From: UBA4781 sp963556045
Lineage (GTDB): Bacteria; Chloroflexota; Anaerolineae; Anaerolineales; Anaerolineaceae
Reading direction: 5' to 3'
NCBI GenBank assembly: GCA_963556045.3
Contig: CAUVYA020000002.1
Span: 1,860,001-1,924,000, forward strand
DNA length: 64,000 nucleotides
Below the pieces are notes generated by a model. That model had not been told where the DNA came from. It did no database searches and was given only the letters and a program-made list of their open reading frames with translations. Below, in pieces: positions 37,352-44,933 of this stretch (the first letter of the stretch is position 1; every line of letters starts with the position of its first letter). The position numbers and the translations under genes are program-made.

Positions 37352-37620
37352 AAAAAACCCCGTCCAAAGGGACGGGGTAATCCGCGGTACCACCCTGCTT
37401 GGCTGAAATTCAGCCCACTTTTTTACCAACCATGATCCATCGATTGGCTGCGCCGGTATCGCTGCGCAGGCGGTTCGGATTACTTGTTGCCGTTCACCCA
37501 AACTGCTCGGGAGAGAACTTCCATCACTTTTCACCTGATCGGGGTTTCAATCTGTGCCCTGATCTCCCTGTTGGTTTCCGATGATGTACTTTGCTCCGTC
37601 ATCGCGTTTTTATCAAGTTT
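37352..37620 (-). promoter_or_regulatory. T-box leader controlling pheST (tRNA-Phe sensor)
   Basis: The minus strand carries the T-box sequence AGGGTGGTACCGCG (37396-37383) and right after it the terminator ACCCCGTCC-loop-GGACGGGGT with five T (37378-37352). Upstream is a Stem I-like region with AGTA and, in its 3' arm, a TTC triplet (37517-37515) in a suitable place for the specifier codon (Phe). Uncharged tRNA-Phe would favour the antiterminator. The gap 37331-37709 holds only this leader, its promoter and the pyrH terminator. Confidence 0.93.
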
Positions 37621-37626
37621 TGTTCT

Positions 37627-37654
37627 ATTATCTATGGTTTGAAGAAAAAGTCAA
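37627..37654 (-). promoter_or_regulatory. Sigma-70 promoter of the pheST T-box leader
   Basis: The minus strand reads TTGACT (37654-37649), 16 nt, GATAAT (37632-37627). The start near 37620 gives a leader of about 290 nt. Confidence 0.65.
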
Positions 37655-37662
37655 GGACATAA

Positions 37663-37690
37663 AGAGCAGACCTTCTCCAAGGTCTGCTCT
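37663..37690 (-). terminator. Probable terminator after pyrH
   Basis: A perfect 12-bp stem (AGAGCAGACCTT and complement) with a 4-nt loop lies 20 nt after the pyrH stop. The T-run after it on the minus strand is short, so strength is uncertain. Confidence 0.65.
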
Positions 37691-37709
37691 ATAAAATTAT
37701 ATCTGCATA

Positions 37710-38426
37710 TTATTCACTTACGATCGTACCAACGTTCTCACCACAGATGGCTTTTATGAGAGCTTCATCATCCCACAAATTCAAGACAAGGATAGGCAGC
37801 TTGTTTTCCATACAAAGAGATAACGCAGTACTATCCATTACTTCAAGACGAAGATTGAGAGCATCAATGTAGGTCAGTTTTTCAAATTTGGTAGCGCCAT
37901 GGTTTTGCTGGGGGTCGCTATCATAAACACCATCCACTTTGGTCGCTTTGATGAGCACATCGGCGGTGATGTCAGCCGCCCGCAGAGCTGCAGCCGTATC
38001 GGTAGAGAAAAAAGGATTCCCTGTTCCACCGCCGAAGATCACGACGCGCCCTTTTTCAAGGTGGCGGATGGCTCTGCGGCGGATGTATGGTTCGGCGACA
38101 GCTCGCATCTCGATAGCGGATTGCACTCTGGTAGGCACCCCGATTCTTTCGAGCGCATCCATCAATGCCAGCGCATTCATAACCGTAGCCAGCATACCCA
38201 TATAATCTGCCGTTGCTCTATCCATTCCCCATTTTAGACCTTCGCGACCACGCCAGAGATTTCCTGCACCGATCACGATGCCCACATCCACACCCATGGC
38301 GTGTATATCACTAACGCGCTGGGCAATATTCGAGGCTCGGGTGGGATCAATACCGCTGCCATCAGCGCCTGCCAGCGCTTCACCGCTAAGTTTGATCACA
38401 ATTCGATGATATTTTACGTCTGCCAT
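37710..38426 (-). CDS. pyrH: Uridylate kinase
   Basis: The 238-aa UMP kinase has the amino-acid-kinase fold: RIVIKLSGEALAG at the N-terminus, GAGNLWRG (UMP site) and FGGGTGNPFFSTDTAAALRA. It makes UDP for nucleic acid and wall precursor synthesis. AGGAG lies 4 nt before the ATG. It follows tsf, separated by a terminator; frr, often next in this operon, lies elsewhere at 48678. Confidence 0.95.
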   Translation of the reverse strand: MADVKYHRIVIKLSGEALAGADGSGIDPTRASNIAQRVSDIHAMGVDVGIVIGAGNLWRGREGLKWGMDRATADYMGMLATVMNALALMDALERIGVPTRVQSAIEMRAVAEPYIRRRAIRHLEKGRVVIFGGGTGNPFFSTDTAAALRAADITADVLIKATKVDGVYDSDPQQNHGATKFEKLTYIDALNLRLEVMDSTALSLCMENKLPILVLNLWDDEALIKAICGENVGTIVSE

Positions 38427-38441
38427 ATGTCTCCTTTCTCA

Positions 38442-38471
38442 AAAAAAGAGCCAACCGTGAGGTTGGCTCTA
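38442..38471 (-). terminator. Intercistronic terminator between tsf and pyrH
   Basis: A 10-bp stem (AGAGCCAACC/GGTTGGCTCT) with a 4-nt loop is followed on the minus strand by a run of seven T. The pyrH ribosome site lies right after it, so pyrH is fed by read-through or by a promoter not seen. Confidence 0.85.
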
Positions 38472-38477
38472 ATAATA

Positions 38478-39095
38478 TTATTCTTCTTCATCCATTTCAC
38501 TGGATTCGCCAAGTGTGTAACGGGCGAACCGCCGGATGACAATGTTCTCACCTGTTTTTGAAATGGTGTTGTTCAACAGATCCTGTATGGTCAAAGAATC
38601 ATCCCGGATATATTGCTGATTCAGCAATACGTTTTCATCCTTGAATTTTTTCAAATATCCTTCCACGATCCTTGGTACTATTGTATCAGGTTTCCCTTCC
38701 TCTTTCGCTCTGGCAGCCGCTTTGTTCTCTTGCTCTTTGAGAACTTCTTCAGGTATGTCGTTTTCACTGACATATAAAGGGTAAGCACCGGCGATCTGCA
38801 GCGCGACTTCATGGGCAAAAGCACGAAAATCTTCAGAACGTCCTACAAAATCCGTTTCGCAGTTGACCTCAACCATCACACCAACTCGACCATCTCCATG
38901 GGAATAGAGTTCAACCATACCCTCGGATGTGGCGCGGTCGGCACGTTTGCTGGCTGTTGCCAGACCTTTATCCCGCAGAATGATTTTTGCTTTCTCGAAG
39001 TCACCATCGCTGTCTTGCAGGGCTTTTCGACAATCTAAAACGCCTGCTCCACTCTCTTCGCGGAGCTGTTTGATCATTTCAGTGGTAATTTCCAT
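38478..39095 (-). CDS. tsf: Elongation factor Ts
   Basis: The 205-aa protein recycles EF-Tu. It has the N-terminal UBA-like domain (MIKQLREESGAGVLDCRKAL) and the core with the nucleotide-exchange motif ETDFVGRSEDF (near residue 80). It is the short form with one core subdomain, shorter than E. coli EF-Ts (283 aa). It lies 25 nt after rpsB. Confidence 0.95.
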   Translation of the reverse strand: MEITTEMIKQLREESGAGVLDCRKALQDSDGDFEKAKIILRDKGLATASKRADRATSEGMVELYSHGDGRVGVMVEVNCETDFVGRSEDFRAFAHEVALQIAGAYPLYVSENDIPEEVLKEQENKAAARAKEEGKPDTIVPRIVEGYLKKFKDENVLLNQQYIRDDSLTIQDLLNNTISKTGENIVIRRFARYTLGESSEMDEEE

Positions 39096-39120
39096 TTTTC
39101 TTATTCCTTCATATTTCTAA

Positions 39121-40095
39121 TTAGTTCTCTTCTTGGTCGTCAAGAACATCATCATTATCGTCATCGTCTTTATCGTCATCGTCTTTATCGTCATCGTCTT
39201 TGTCATCTTCGTCTTTGCCGTCATCATCTTTGTCATCATCATCTTTGTCATCATCATCCGATTTTGCGTTTGATAATTTTGCCAGAGTAGATGCGCCTAA
39301 TAACTCCTCATCAGAAATCTCTTCTTCGAGGACGACTTTTCTACGGGCGGACTCCGCATCGGATGCGCCTTCCATCATGGCGGCTTGATCCAGCTCATCT
39401 TCTTCTTTGCGCATATCCTTGCCTTCGAGGACGGCATCAGCCATTTTTCCGACCAGCAATTTGATAGCACGAATGGCATCATCGTTCGCAGGGATAATGT
39501 AATCTACATCGGTTGGATCGCAATTGGTATCGACAAGTGAAAGAACCGGAATACCTCTCAGGTTCGCTTCATGAACGGCAGTATATTCACGCATTACGTC
39601 AATTACGAAAAGCATATCAGGCAGGGTCTTCATATGGCGAATACCGCTCAGGTTCTTTAAGAGCCGCTCGATACGGCGATCGATCATCAATATTTCTTTT
39701 TTAACCAGTTTGTCGAATTGCCCGCTCTCGCGTTTTTTCTCGAGGGTGTCTAATTCCAGAATTCGCTGATAAATTGTCGTCCAGTTTGTGAGGGTGCCGG
39801 GCATCCAGCGTTGGGTAACATACGGCATGCCGCAGCGTTCTGATTCAAAAAGGATGGTTTCTTGAGCCTGGCGTTTTGTGCCGACGAACAGGATAGTACC
39901 ACCTTCTGCAACCAGATTGCGCACAACTTCATATGCCTTATCTAGATATTTTACGGTTTGCTGCAGATCGATAATATGGATTCCATTCCGTTCGGTGAAG
40001 ATGTAAGGCTTCATCAAAGGATTCCATTTGTTTGTCCTGTGACCAAAGTGAACGCCACTTTCCAACAGGCTCTTCATAGATACATTAGCACTCAT
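39121..40095 (-). CDS. rpsB: 30S ribosomal protein S2 with a long acidic tail
   Basis: The 324-aa protein has a normal S2 body (MKSLLESGVHFGHRTNKWNPLMKPYIF, FVGTKRQAQ, GIPVLSLVDTNCDPTDVDYIIPANDDAIRAI) up to about residue 235, then an extension ending in about 47 residues that are almost only Asp and Lys, with repeated DDDDK units. Usual S2 is about 230-260 aa. The start is ATG at 40095 with AGGAG 8 nt before it. It heads the rpsB-tsf-pyrH operon behind an extended -10 promoter and a leader of about 105 nt. Confidence 0.94.
   Translation of the reverse strand: MSANVSMKSLLESGVHFGHRTNKWNPLMKPYIFTERNGIHIIDLQQTVKYLDKAYEVVRNLVAEGGTILFVGTKRQAQETILFESERCGMPYVTQRWMPGTLTNWTTIYQRILELDTLEKKRESGQFDKLVKKEILMIDRRIERLLKNLSGIRHMKTLPDMLFVIDVMREYTAVHEANLRGIPVLSLVDTNCDPTDVDYIIPANDDAIRAIKLLVGKMADAVLEGKDMRKEEDELDQAAMMEGASDAESARRKVVLEEEISDEELLGASTLAKLSNAKSDDDDKDDDDKDDDGKDEDDKDDDDKDDDDKDDDDNDDVLDDQEEN
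39128..39264 (-). repeat. Tandem repeat coding for the Asp/Lys tail of S2
   Basis: About 137 nt are built from near-repeats of 15 nt that code for DDDDK-type units, with some drift (DDDGK, DEDDK, DDDDN). The repeat makes slippage and length variation between strains likely. Confidence 0.9.
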
Positions 40096-40207
40096 TGAAT
40101 ATACTCCTTGCGTTTTTCCTCCGCTCCATTTTGTAGACCACTGATCTCTCAGCACGCAAAGTCTAGCGTAGAGCGTGTGTATTTATCGCCTTATTGACGA
40201 CGGCAGT

Positions 40208-40216
40208 AGTATATCA
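40208..40216 (-). promoter_or_regulatory. Extended -10 promoter of rpsB
   Basis: The minus strand reads TGATATACT (40216-40208), fitting TGn-TATACT. The start near 40201 gives a leader of about 105 nt, which could hold the autoregulatory site that many S2 operons have; no known motif is recognised in it. Confidence 0.5.
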
Positions 40217-40288
40217 TAGTTTTCCTCTCAGGTAGAATGATAGAAACACGCTTTATAATATGGAATTGGATGAAAGAAGGATTAGACA

Positions 40289-41053
40289 ATGCATTTTATC
40301 GTAACCAATGATGATGGTGTTCAGGCTCCAGGTCTTTTAGCACTGGTACAGGAAATTCGCACGCTTGGAAAGGTCACGGTAGTTGCTCCTGATAAGAACT
40401 GGTCTGCATCAGGGCACGTAAAAACCATGAATAGACCTCTGCGAGTGAAGGAAGTCTTCCTAGCAGATGGTACAAAAGCGTTTGCGTCAGATGGCGCTCC
40501 GTCTGATTGCGTCGCGCTCCCTTTACTGGGTTTGCTGAACGAACCGGTGGATTTTGTTGTATCCGGTATCAACCCTAATGCCAATGTGGGTCATGATGTT
40601 ACTTACTCAGGAACGGTAACGGCAGCCATGGAAGGTACCATCAGTAATATTCCCAGTATTGCTATCTCATTGGATGCACCTGAATATCACGATGGACCGC
40701 TTGATTATGCACCCGCAGCACAGGTTGCGAAGATGGTTGTACAGAAAGTGCTTGACAATCATATGCCACCTAAAGTTCTGTTGAACATTAACGTTCCTTA
40801 CCTGCCCTTTGACCGGATAAAGGGATTTCGAATAACCCGTCAGGGGTTGCGGGTATATCGTGATGAATTGATCCGCCGTGAGGACCCGCGTGGTCACCCG
40901 TATTACTGGATCGGTGGTGAAGCCCCGACCGGAGTATCTGAAGAGGGAACCGATTTTGGTGAGTTAAGCTCCGGCTATGTTTCCATTACACCCATTTCAA
41001 TGGATCTCACCGCATATGATAGTTTGGATCTTTTTAAAAAATGGGATTTTTAA
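40289..41053 (+). CDS. surE: 5'/3'-nucleotidase SurE
   Basis: The 254-aa phosphatase acts on nucleoside monophosphates. It starts FIVTNDDGVQAPGL with the metal-binding DD pair, and has APSDCVALP and SGINPNANVGHDVTYSGTVTAAMEG, both diagnostic. A TATAAT lies at 40254-40259 but its -35 is poor. AGAAGGA precedes the ATG. The CAP-LysM pair follows on the same strand. Confidence 0.93.
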   Translation: MHFIVTNDDGVQAPGLLALVQEIRTLGKVTVVAPDKNWSASGHVKTMNRPLRVKEVFLADGTKAFASDGAPSDCVALPLLGLLNEPVDFVVSGINPNANVGHDVTYSGTVTAAMEGTISNIPSIAISLDAPEYHDGPLDYAPAAQVAKMVVQKVLDNHMPPKVLLNINVPYLPFDRIKGFRITRQGLRVYRDELIRREDPRGHPYYWIGGEAPTGVSEEGTDFGELSSGYVSITPISMDLTAYDSLDLFKKWDF

Positions 41054-41072
41054 TAGGACATTTCAATCGGAA

Positions 41073-42044
41073 ATGAAAAAAAGACGGATCATACTGTTAT
41101 TCGTGATCTTCTCAAGCTTCGCGGTTGTTGGATCTGTGCTGGCAGCCCCGCTGCAAGTTCCCAGCGGGTATGATCTCGTGGATGCGGTTAACGTATATCG
41201 TGCAGCCAATGGATTACCGAACCTGGTCATTGATCCTCTGTTGATGCTTTCTGCCCAAATGCATGCTGAATATCTGGCTTCTCAAGAAGGTGGCATGAGC
41301 GGGCATGTTGGCGTCGGTGGGACGGATGCGGATGCGCGTGCTGCAGCCCTTGGTTACGCACAGGTACCGGGGTTGGATATCAATGAGAATTGGGCATCTC
41401 TTCCACTGGATGTGGATTTAGATACCCTCATTCATTCTGTCTGGGGTGATTCACAGCATACCCATACCATGCTGCATTGGATGGGGCAGCATGTGGGCGC
41501 CGGTGTAGCTGTTCATGGTAATTCTGTGGTGTATGTATTGAATGTTGCCGCGTTTTGGGGAGATGGGGGTTTGACAGTACAACCGACCACTGATGCCTAC
41601 CCTGGGCTGGCTGCTGGAGATATCTCTGTTTCTCAATATATCGCGCCTGTTCAAATAGCTGAACCCGATGATCAGGGCAGGGTGTTTCATCAGGTTTTAC
41701 AGGGTCAAACGTTGTGGAGTATTGCAACCACGTATGGTGTCACGATCGATCAGATCCGCTTATACAATGGTTTAGAATCCGAGAGCATGATCTACTCCGG
41801 GCAAAGGCTCCTGATCATGCTTATTCCTACACCCAGTGTCGTCCCATCAATCGCCAGGTCGCCTTTAGGTATTGAAGGAACAACACCTGTTTTAACCCGA
41901 ATATCTGAGACGGTAGATAGTGCACCATCATCTCAAACCGAACCTCAGTCCAGCAGTGAAGCTGTGGATTGGGTGCTGCCGGGCATCATACTTATTGCAA
42001 TACTCGGTTTTTCGTTGGTCTTGATTGGTCAGCGCCGATCTTAA
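41073..42044 (+). CDS. Secreted CAP-domain protein with LysM and C-terminal membrane anchor
   Basis: The 323-aa product has a signal peptide (about 1-24), a CAP/SCP domain (about 28-165; AVNVYRAANGLPNL, GHVGVGGTDADARAAALGY, NENWA), a LysM domain (FHQVLQGQTLWSIATTYGV, about 205-250), a Ser/Pro-rich linker and a C-terminal hydrophobic helix with a short basic end (about 300-323). It should sit at the cell surface bound to wall and membrane; CAP proteins have varied, often unknown roles. The frame is open from 40977 inside surE, but the ATG at 41073 begins the signal peptide. Confidence 0.82.
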   Translation: MKKRRIILLFVIFSSFAVVGSVLAAPLQVPSGYDLVDAVNVYRAANGLPNLVIDPLLMLSAQMHAEYLASQEGGMSGHVGVGGTDADARAAALGYAQVPGLDINENWASLPLDVDLDTLIHSVWGDSQHTHTMLHWMGQHVGAGVAVHGNSVVYVLNVAAFWGDGGLTVQPTTDAYPGLAAGDISVSQYIAPVQIAEPDDQGRVFHQVLQGQTLWSIATTYGVTIDQIRLYNGLESESMIYSGQRLLIMLIPTPSVVPSIARSPLGIEGTTPVLTRISETVDSAPSSQTEPQSSSEAVDWVLPGIILIAILGFSLVLIGQRRS

Positions 42045-42067
42045 GACTGGTTGAAAGGTTAGGTATA

Positions 42068-43042
42068 ATGCCATTCATGACAAACAAAACATATCGTTTT
42101 CTGCTCATTCTTGCCTGTGCCAGCAGGTTTTTCTTTCCTGTTGTGCAAAGCTATGCTGCATCTGCCAGCGCGTATGATGTGGTGACAGCAATTAATGAAC
42201 TGCGAACTTCAAAGGAAATGGATGAGCTGCCTACCAGTGTCTCACTGATGGCGGCAGCACAGAACCAGGCTGCTTATTTGGCTGCCACCTATGGGAACGA
42301 ACCTCCCAGTGAACGAATAGGGCATACCGGGATCAATGGAAGTGATGCCAATGACCGTGCTTTCGAAGCGGGTTATTCTGTGATCACGGGCATTCAAATT
42401 CAGGAAGTATGGACATTTGCCCCTTCCAGCACAGATATGGACGTTTTGCTGGGATCTTTCTGGGGAGATGAAGACAACCAGGCTGTTCTTTTACAATCCT
42501 ATGCGGTGAATATCGGCGCAGGGGTTGCCCATGTGGGTGATATGACCTATTATGTGGTGAATATCGCGGTAGATTACGCTTCCTCTCCCGGTGGATTCGG
42601 TACCCTCGCAGGCACCGAGACGCCGGAAGTGGTGCCTGTTGACATAGCAGACCCACAGGAAAATGGAGCAGTTATTCATTCCGTGGTAAAAGGACAGGCG
42701 TTGTGGAGCATTGCTCTGGCGTATGGCGTTACGGTTGATCAAATACGAGCTTTGAACAATCTCTCTGAAACAGACGCGATCTATGAGGGGCAGCAGCTCT
42801 ATATCCGTGCTGCAAATACCCCAACTCCGTCACCCTCACCAACCTACACTCCCATGCCGCCCACTCGCACACCGATCCCTCCCCAATCGCCGCAGGCATT
42901 ATCAACACAGGTTGATCAAACAGAAAAAGAAAATGCGTTTTCTTTGACCGGAAACAATCAGATCTTTGGAATTGCTCTGATCGTGGTGTGTGGAGCCGGT
43001 CTTGTGTTTCTTGGGTACAGTATGCTGCGGAAAAAGGAATGA
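42068..43042 (+). CDS. Secreted CAP-domain protein with LysM and C-terminal membrane anchor (tandem paralogue)
   Basis: The 324-aa product repeats the plan of the gene before it: signal peptide (about 1-30), CAP domain (AINELRTSKEMDELP, HTGINGSDANDRAFEAGY, QEVWT), LysM (HSVVKGQALWSIALAYGV), a Pro/Thr-rich linker (near residue 265) and a C-terminal membrane helix ending YSMLRKKE. The two lie 23 nt apart and probably arose by duplication, with strong divergence. The start is ATG at 42068 or at 42077. Its end lies 4 nt from the convergent cysE. Confidence 0.82.
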   Translation: MPFMTNKTYRFLLILACASRFFFPVVQSYAASASAYDVVTAINELRTSKEMDELPTSVSLMAAAQNQAAYLAATYGNEPPSERIGHTGINGSDANDRAFEAGYSVITGIQIQEVWTFAPSSTDMDVLLGSFWGDEDNQAVLLQSYAVNIGAGVAHVGDMTYYVVNIAVDYASSPGGFGTLAGTETPEVVPVDIADPQENGAVIHSVVKGQALWSIALAYGVTVDQIRALNNLSETDAIYEGQQLYIRAANTPTPSPSPTYTPMPPTRTPIPPQSPQALSTQVDQTEKENAFSLTGNNQIFGIALIVVCGAGLVFLGYSMLRKKE

Positions 43043-43046
43043 AAAT

Positions 43047-43709
43047 TCATCCCTTTTTCACATAATCTCGCAGCACAGGCTCCAGTTTTTTCTCGAGCGT
43101 AGCAAGGTTTTTGGTGATATTAATAAGCTGTTGGCTGACCGTATCAGGCAGCTGGTTATGTGCCAGATCGGGTATGTGCGTTTCAATATGCTCTTTATGA
43201 ACGATGCGTCCGGGAACTCCAACCACAACGGAATCACAGGGGACATCTTTGACAACTACTGCGTTGGCTCCGATACGACTGCAGCTTCCAATAGTGATAT
43301 TCCCTAAAATCTTGGCGCCTGCGCCGATCACTACCTCATCTTCAATGGTCGGATGGCGCTTTCCTTTTTGTGCACTGACTCCACCTAACGTGACACCATG
43401 AAAGATGGTAACGTTTTTTCCTATGATGGAAGTTTCGCCTATCACCACACCCATACCATGGTCAATAAAGAAGCCCTCTCCGATCACTGCTCCGGGATGG
43501 ATCTCGATACCGGTGAAAAAACGATTGAGCTGTGCAAACCAGCGTGCCAGCAATCTCATCCCGTTATTCCACAGCCAGTGATTGATGCGGTGATTCCAGA
43601 CGGCATGCAAACCGGCATAGCACAGCACAATTTCCAATCCATTCCGCGCCGCCGGATCTCGCTGCATGGCTGCGCTGATGTCTTTTTTTATGGTTGTATA
43701 AAGGCTCAT
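43047..43709 (-). CDS. cysE: Serine O-acetyltransferase
   Basis: The 220-aa enzyme makes O-acetylserine for cysteine synthesis. The N-terminal helical part (MSLYTTIKKDISAAMQRDPAARN) leads to a left-handed beta-helix with hexapeptide repeats (HPGAVIGEGFFIDHGMGVVIG, catalytic His in DHG) and a C-terminal tail (PDTVSQQLINITKNLATLEKKL). The start is ATG at 43709 with GAGG inside the end of cysK, whose stop is 1 nt upstream, so the two are coupled. Confidence 0.93.
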   Translation of the reverse strand: MSLYTTIKKDISAAMQRDPAARNGLEIVLCYAGLHAVWNHRINHWLWNNGMRLLARWFAQLNRFFTGIEIHPGAVIGEGFFIDHGMGVVIGETSIIGKNVTIFHGVTLGGVSAQKGKRHPTIEDEVVIGAGAKILGNITIGSCSRIGANAVVVKDVPCDSVVVGVPGRIVHKEHIETHIPDLAHNQLPDTVSQQLINITKNLATLEKKLEPVLRDYVKKG

Positions 43710-43710
43710 C

Positions 43711-44643
43711 TTAGTCCTCACTTGATTGATACAGATCTGTGCTAAGGTAACGTTCTCCAAATGATGGAATGATCACCACGATCAACTTACCCTTGTTTTC
43801 AGGTCTCCTGGCAACCTGTAGGGCAGCATAGATGGCAGCTCCTGATGAATAGCCGACCAGCAGCCCTTCTCGAAGGGCTGTTTTGCGAGCGGTTTCTCGT
43901 GCCTGTTCACCTGTTACCTGGATGATCTCATCAATGATATTTGTATTGAGAATTACGGGAATAAATCCGGCTCCGATCCCTTGAATGGGATGTTTCCCAG
44001 GTTGTTCACCCGACAATACCGCAGATTCACGTGGCTCCACAGCGATCACCTGAACAGTATTCTTTTTTTGTTTCAAGACTTCTCCCACTCCGGTTATGGT
44101 CCCGCCTGTCCCTACTCCTGCTACGAGGATATCCACTTTCCCGTCGGTATCATTCCAAATCTCCTGGGCAGTTGTCTCACGATGTGCCTGGGGGTTAGCT
44201 GGATTTTCAAATTGATTGGGAATGTAATAATGCGGGTTTTCCTGCTCCATTTGTTGTGCTTTTTCGATAGCCCCTTTCATTCCCTTTTCTGCCGGGGTCA
44301 GAACCAGATCTGCTCCATATGCCTTTAATATTATTTTCCGTTCCTCAGAAACGCTTTCTGGCATAACGAGCGTGCAGCGATAACCGCGTGCAGCGCTGAC
44401 AAATGCCAGACCGATGCCGGTGTTCCCGCTGGTCGCTTCAAGGATGAGCGTGTCCTGGTTGATCAATCCCGCTTCTTCTGCAGCCTGGATCATTGCCAGA
44501 CCGATACGGTCTTTAACGCTATGGGATGGATTGAAATATTCAAGCTTAGCGGCGATATGTGCAAAATTGTCTTTGTTGATCCTGTTCAACCAAATCAGCG
44601 GAGTGTTTCCTACCAGTTCTGTAATATCTTTTGAAATTCGCAT
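43711..44643 (-). CDS. cysK: Cysteine synthase (O-acetylserine sulfhydrylase)
   Basis: The 310-aa PLP enzyme joins O-acetylserine and sulfide to cysteine. It has the PLP lysine in NPSHSVKDRI (near residue 41), the substrate loop EATSGNTGIGLAF and the phosphate-binding GTGGTITGVGE. The start is ATG at 44643 with GGAG 5 nt before it; an in-frame ATG at 44664 lies in the leader tail. Expression appears to be set by the structured leader upstream. Confidence 0.94.
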   Translation of the reverse strand: MRISKDITELVGNTPLIWLNRINKDNFAHIAAKLEYFNPSHSVKDRIGLAMIQAAEEAGLINQDTLILEATSGNTGIGLAFVSAARGYRCTLVMPESVSEERKIILKAYGADLVLTPAEKGMKGAIEKAQQMEQENPHYYIPNQFENPANPQAHRETTAQEIWNDTDGKVDILVAGVGTGGTITGVGEVLKQKKNTVQVIAVEPRESAVLSGEQPGKHPIQGIGAGFIPVILNTNIIDEIIQVTGEQARETARKTALREGLLVGYSSGAAIYAALQVARRPENKGKLIVVIIPSFGERYLSTDLYQSSED

Positions 44644-44676
44644 GATTTCTCCGTTTCTTGTCATTTAAAATATAAA

Positions 44677-44776
44677 AGCCATCCGGTAGTGGGTGAAGAA
44701 TAACGGGGCTCACCGCGCTGCAACCGGATGGCTCAAGGTCCATATTTGGTGCAGAGCGATTTATGTAGAGCCCCGT
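44677..44776 (-). promoter_or_regulatory. Structured cysK-cysE leader RNA with terminator (unassigned riboswitch-like element)
   Basis: On the minus strand ACGGGGCTC (44776-44768) can pair with GAGCCCCGT (44711-44703), enclosing a helix around CTGCA/TGCAG and a small ATGG/CCAT hairpin. The segment AGCCATCCGGT (44733-44723) lies inside that fold but can instead pair 11 bp with ACCGGATGGCT (44687-44677), which is followed by a T-rich tail. The two folds exclude each other, as in an attenuator or riboswitch. It matches no S-box, T-box or other class I can recognise. It lies in the 290-nt gap between cysK and the next gene. Confidence 0.72.
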
Positions 44777-44839
44777 ATGTTACAGATGCATTTTTTGTTC
44801 ATCATATTATTATGAATAAATATTAAATTTATCATAAAA

Positions 44840-44868
44840 ATAATATCCTTTTCTAGATAGCTTGTCAA
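44840..44868 (-). promoter_or_regulatory. Sigma-70 promoter of the cysK-cysE leader
   Basis: The minus strand reads TTGACA (44868-44863), 17 nt, TATTAT (44845-44840), close to consensus. The start near 44833 gives a leader of about 190 nt. Confidence 0.8.
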
Positions 44869-44933
44869 GATTATGATAGAAAAAACCTTTCATCAGATAT
44901 ATCGTATATAAATAAGACCAAATGGAGGAAACC

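Noticed and set aside
39124..39264. DDDDK motifs in S2 read as enterokinase sites or an engineered tag.
   Set aside because: The units are imperfect, many, and part of a natural acidic repeat tail; nothing else suggests an engineered sequence.
44703..44776. Plus-strand reading of the cysK leader resembles SAM/SAH riboswitch pieces (GCGCTGCAAC, CAAGGTCC).
   Set aside because: The terminator, promoter and target gene are all on the minus strand, the next plus-strand gene is not a SAM-related gene, and the rest of both riboswitch consensus structures is missing.
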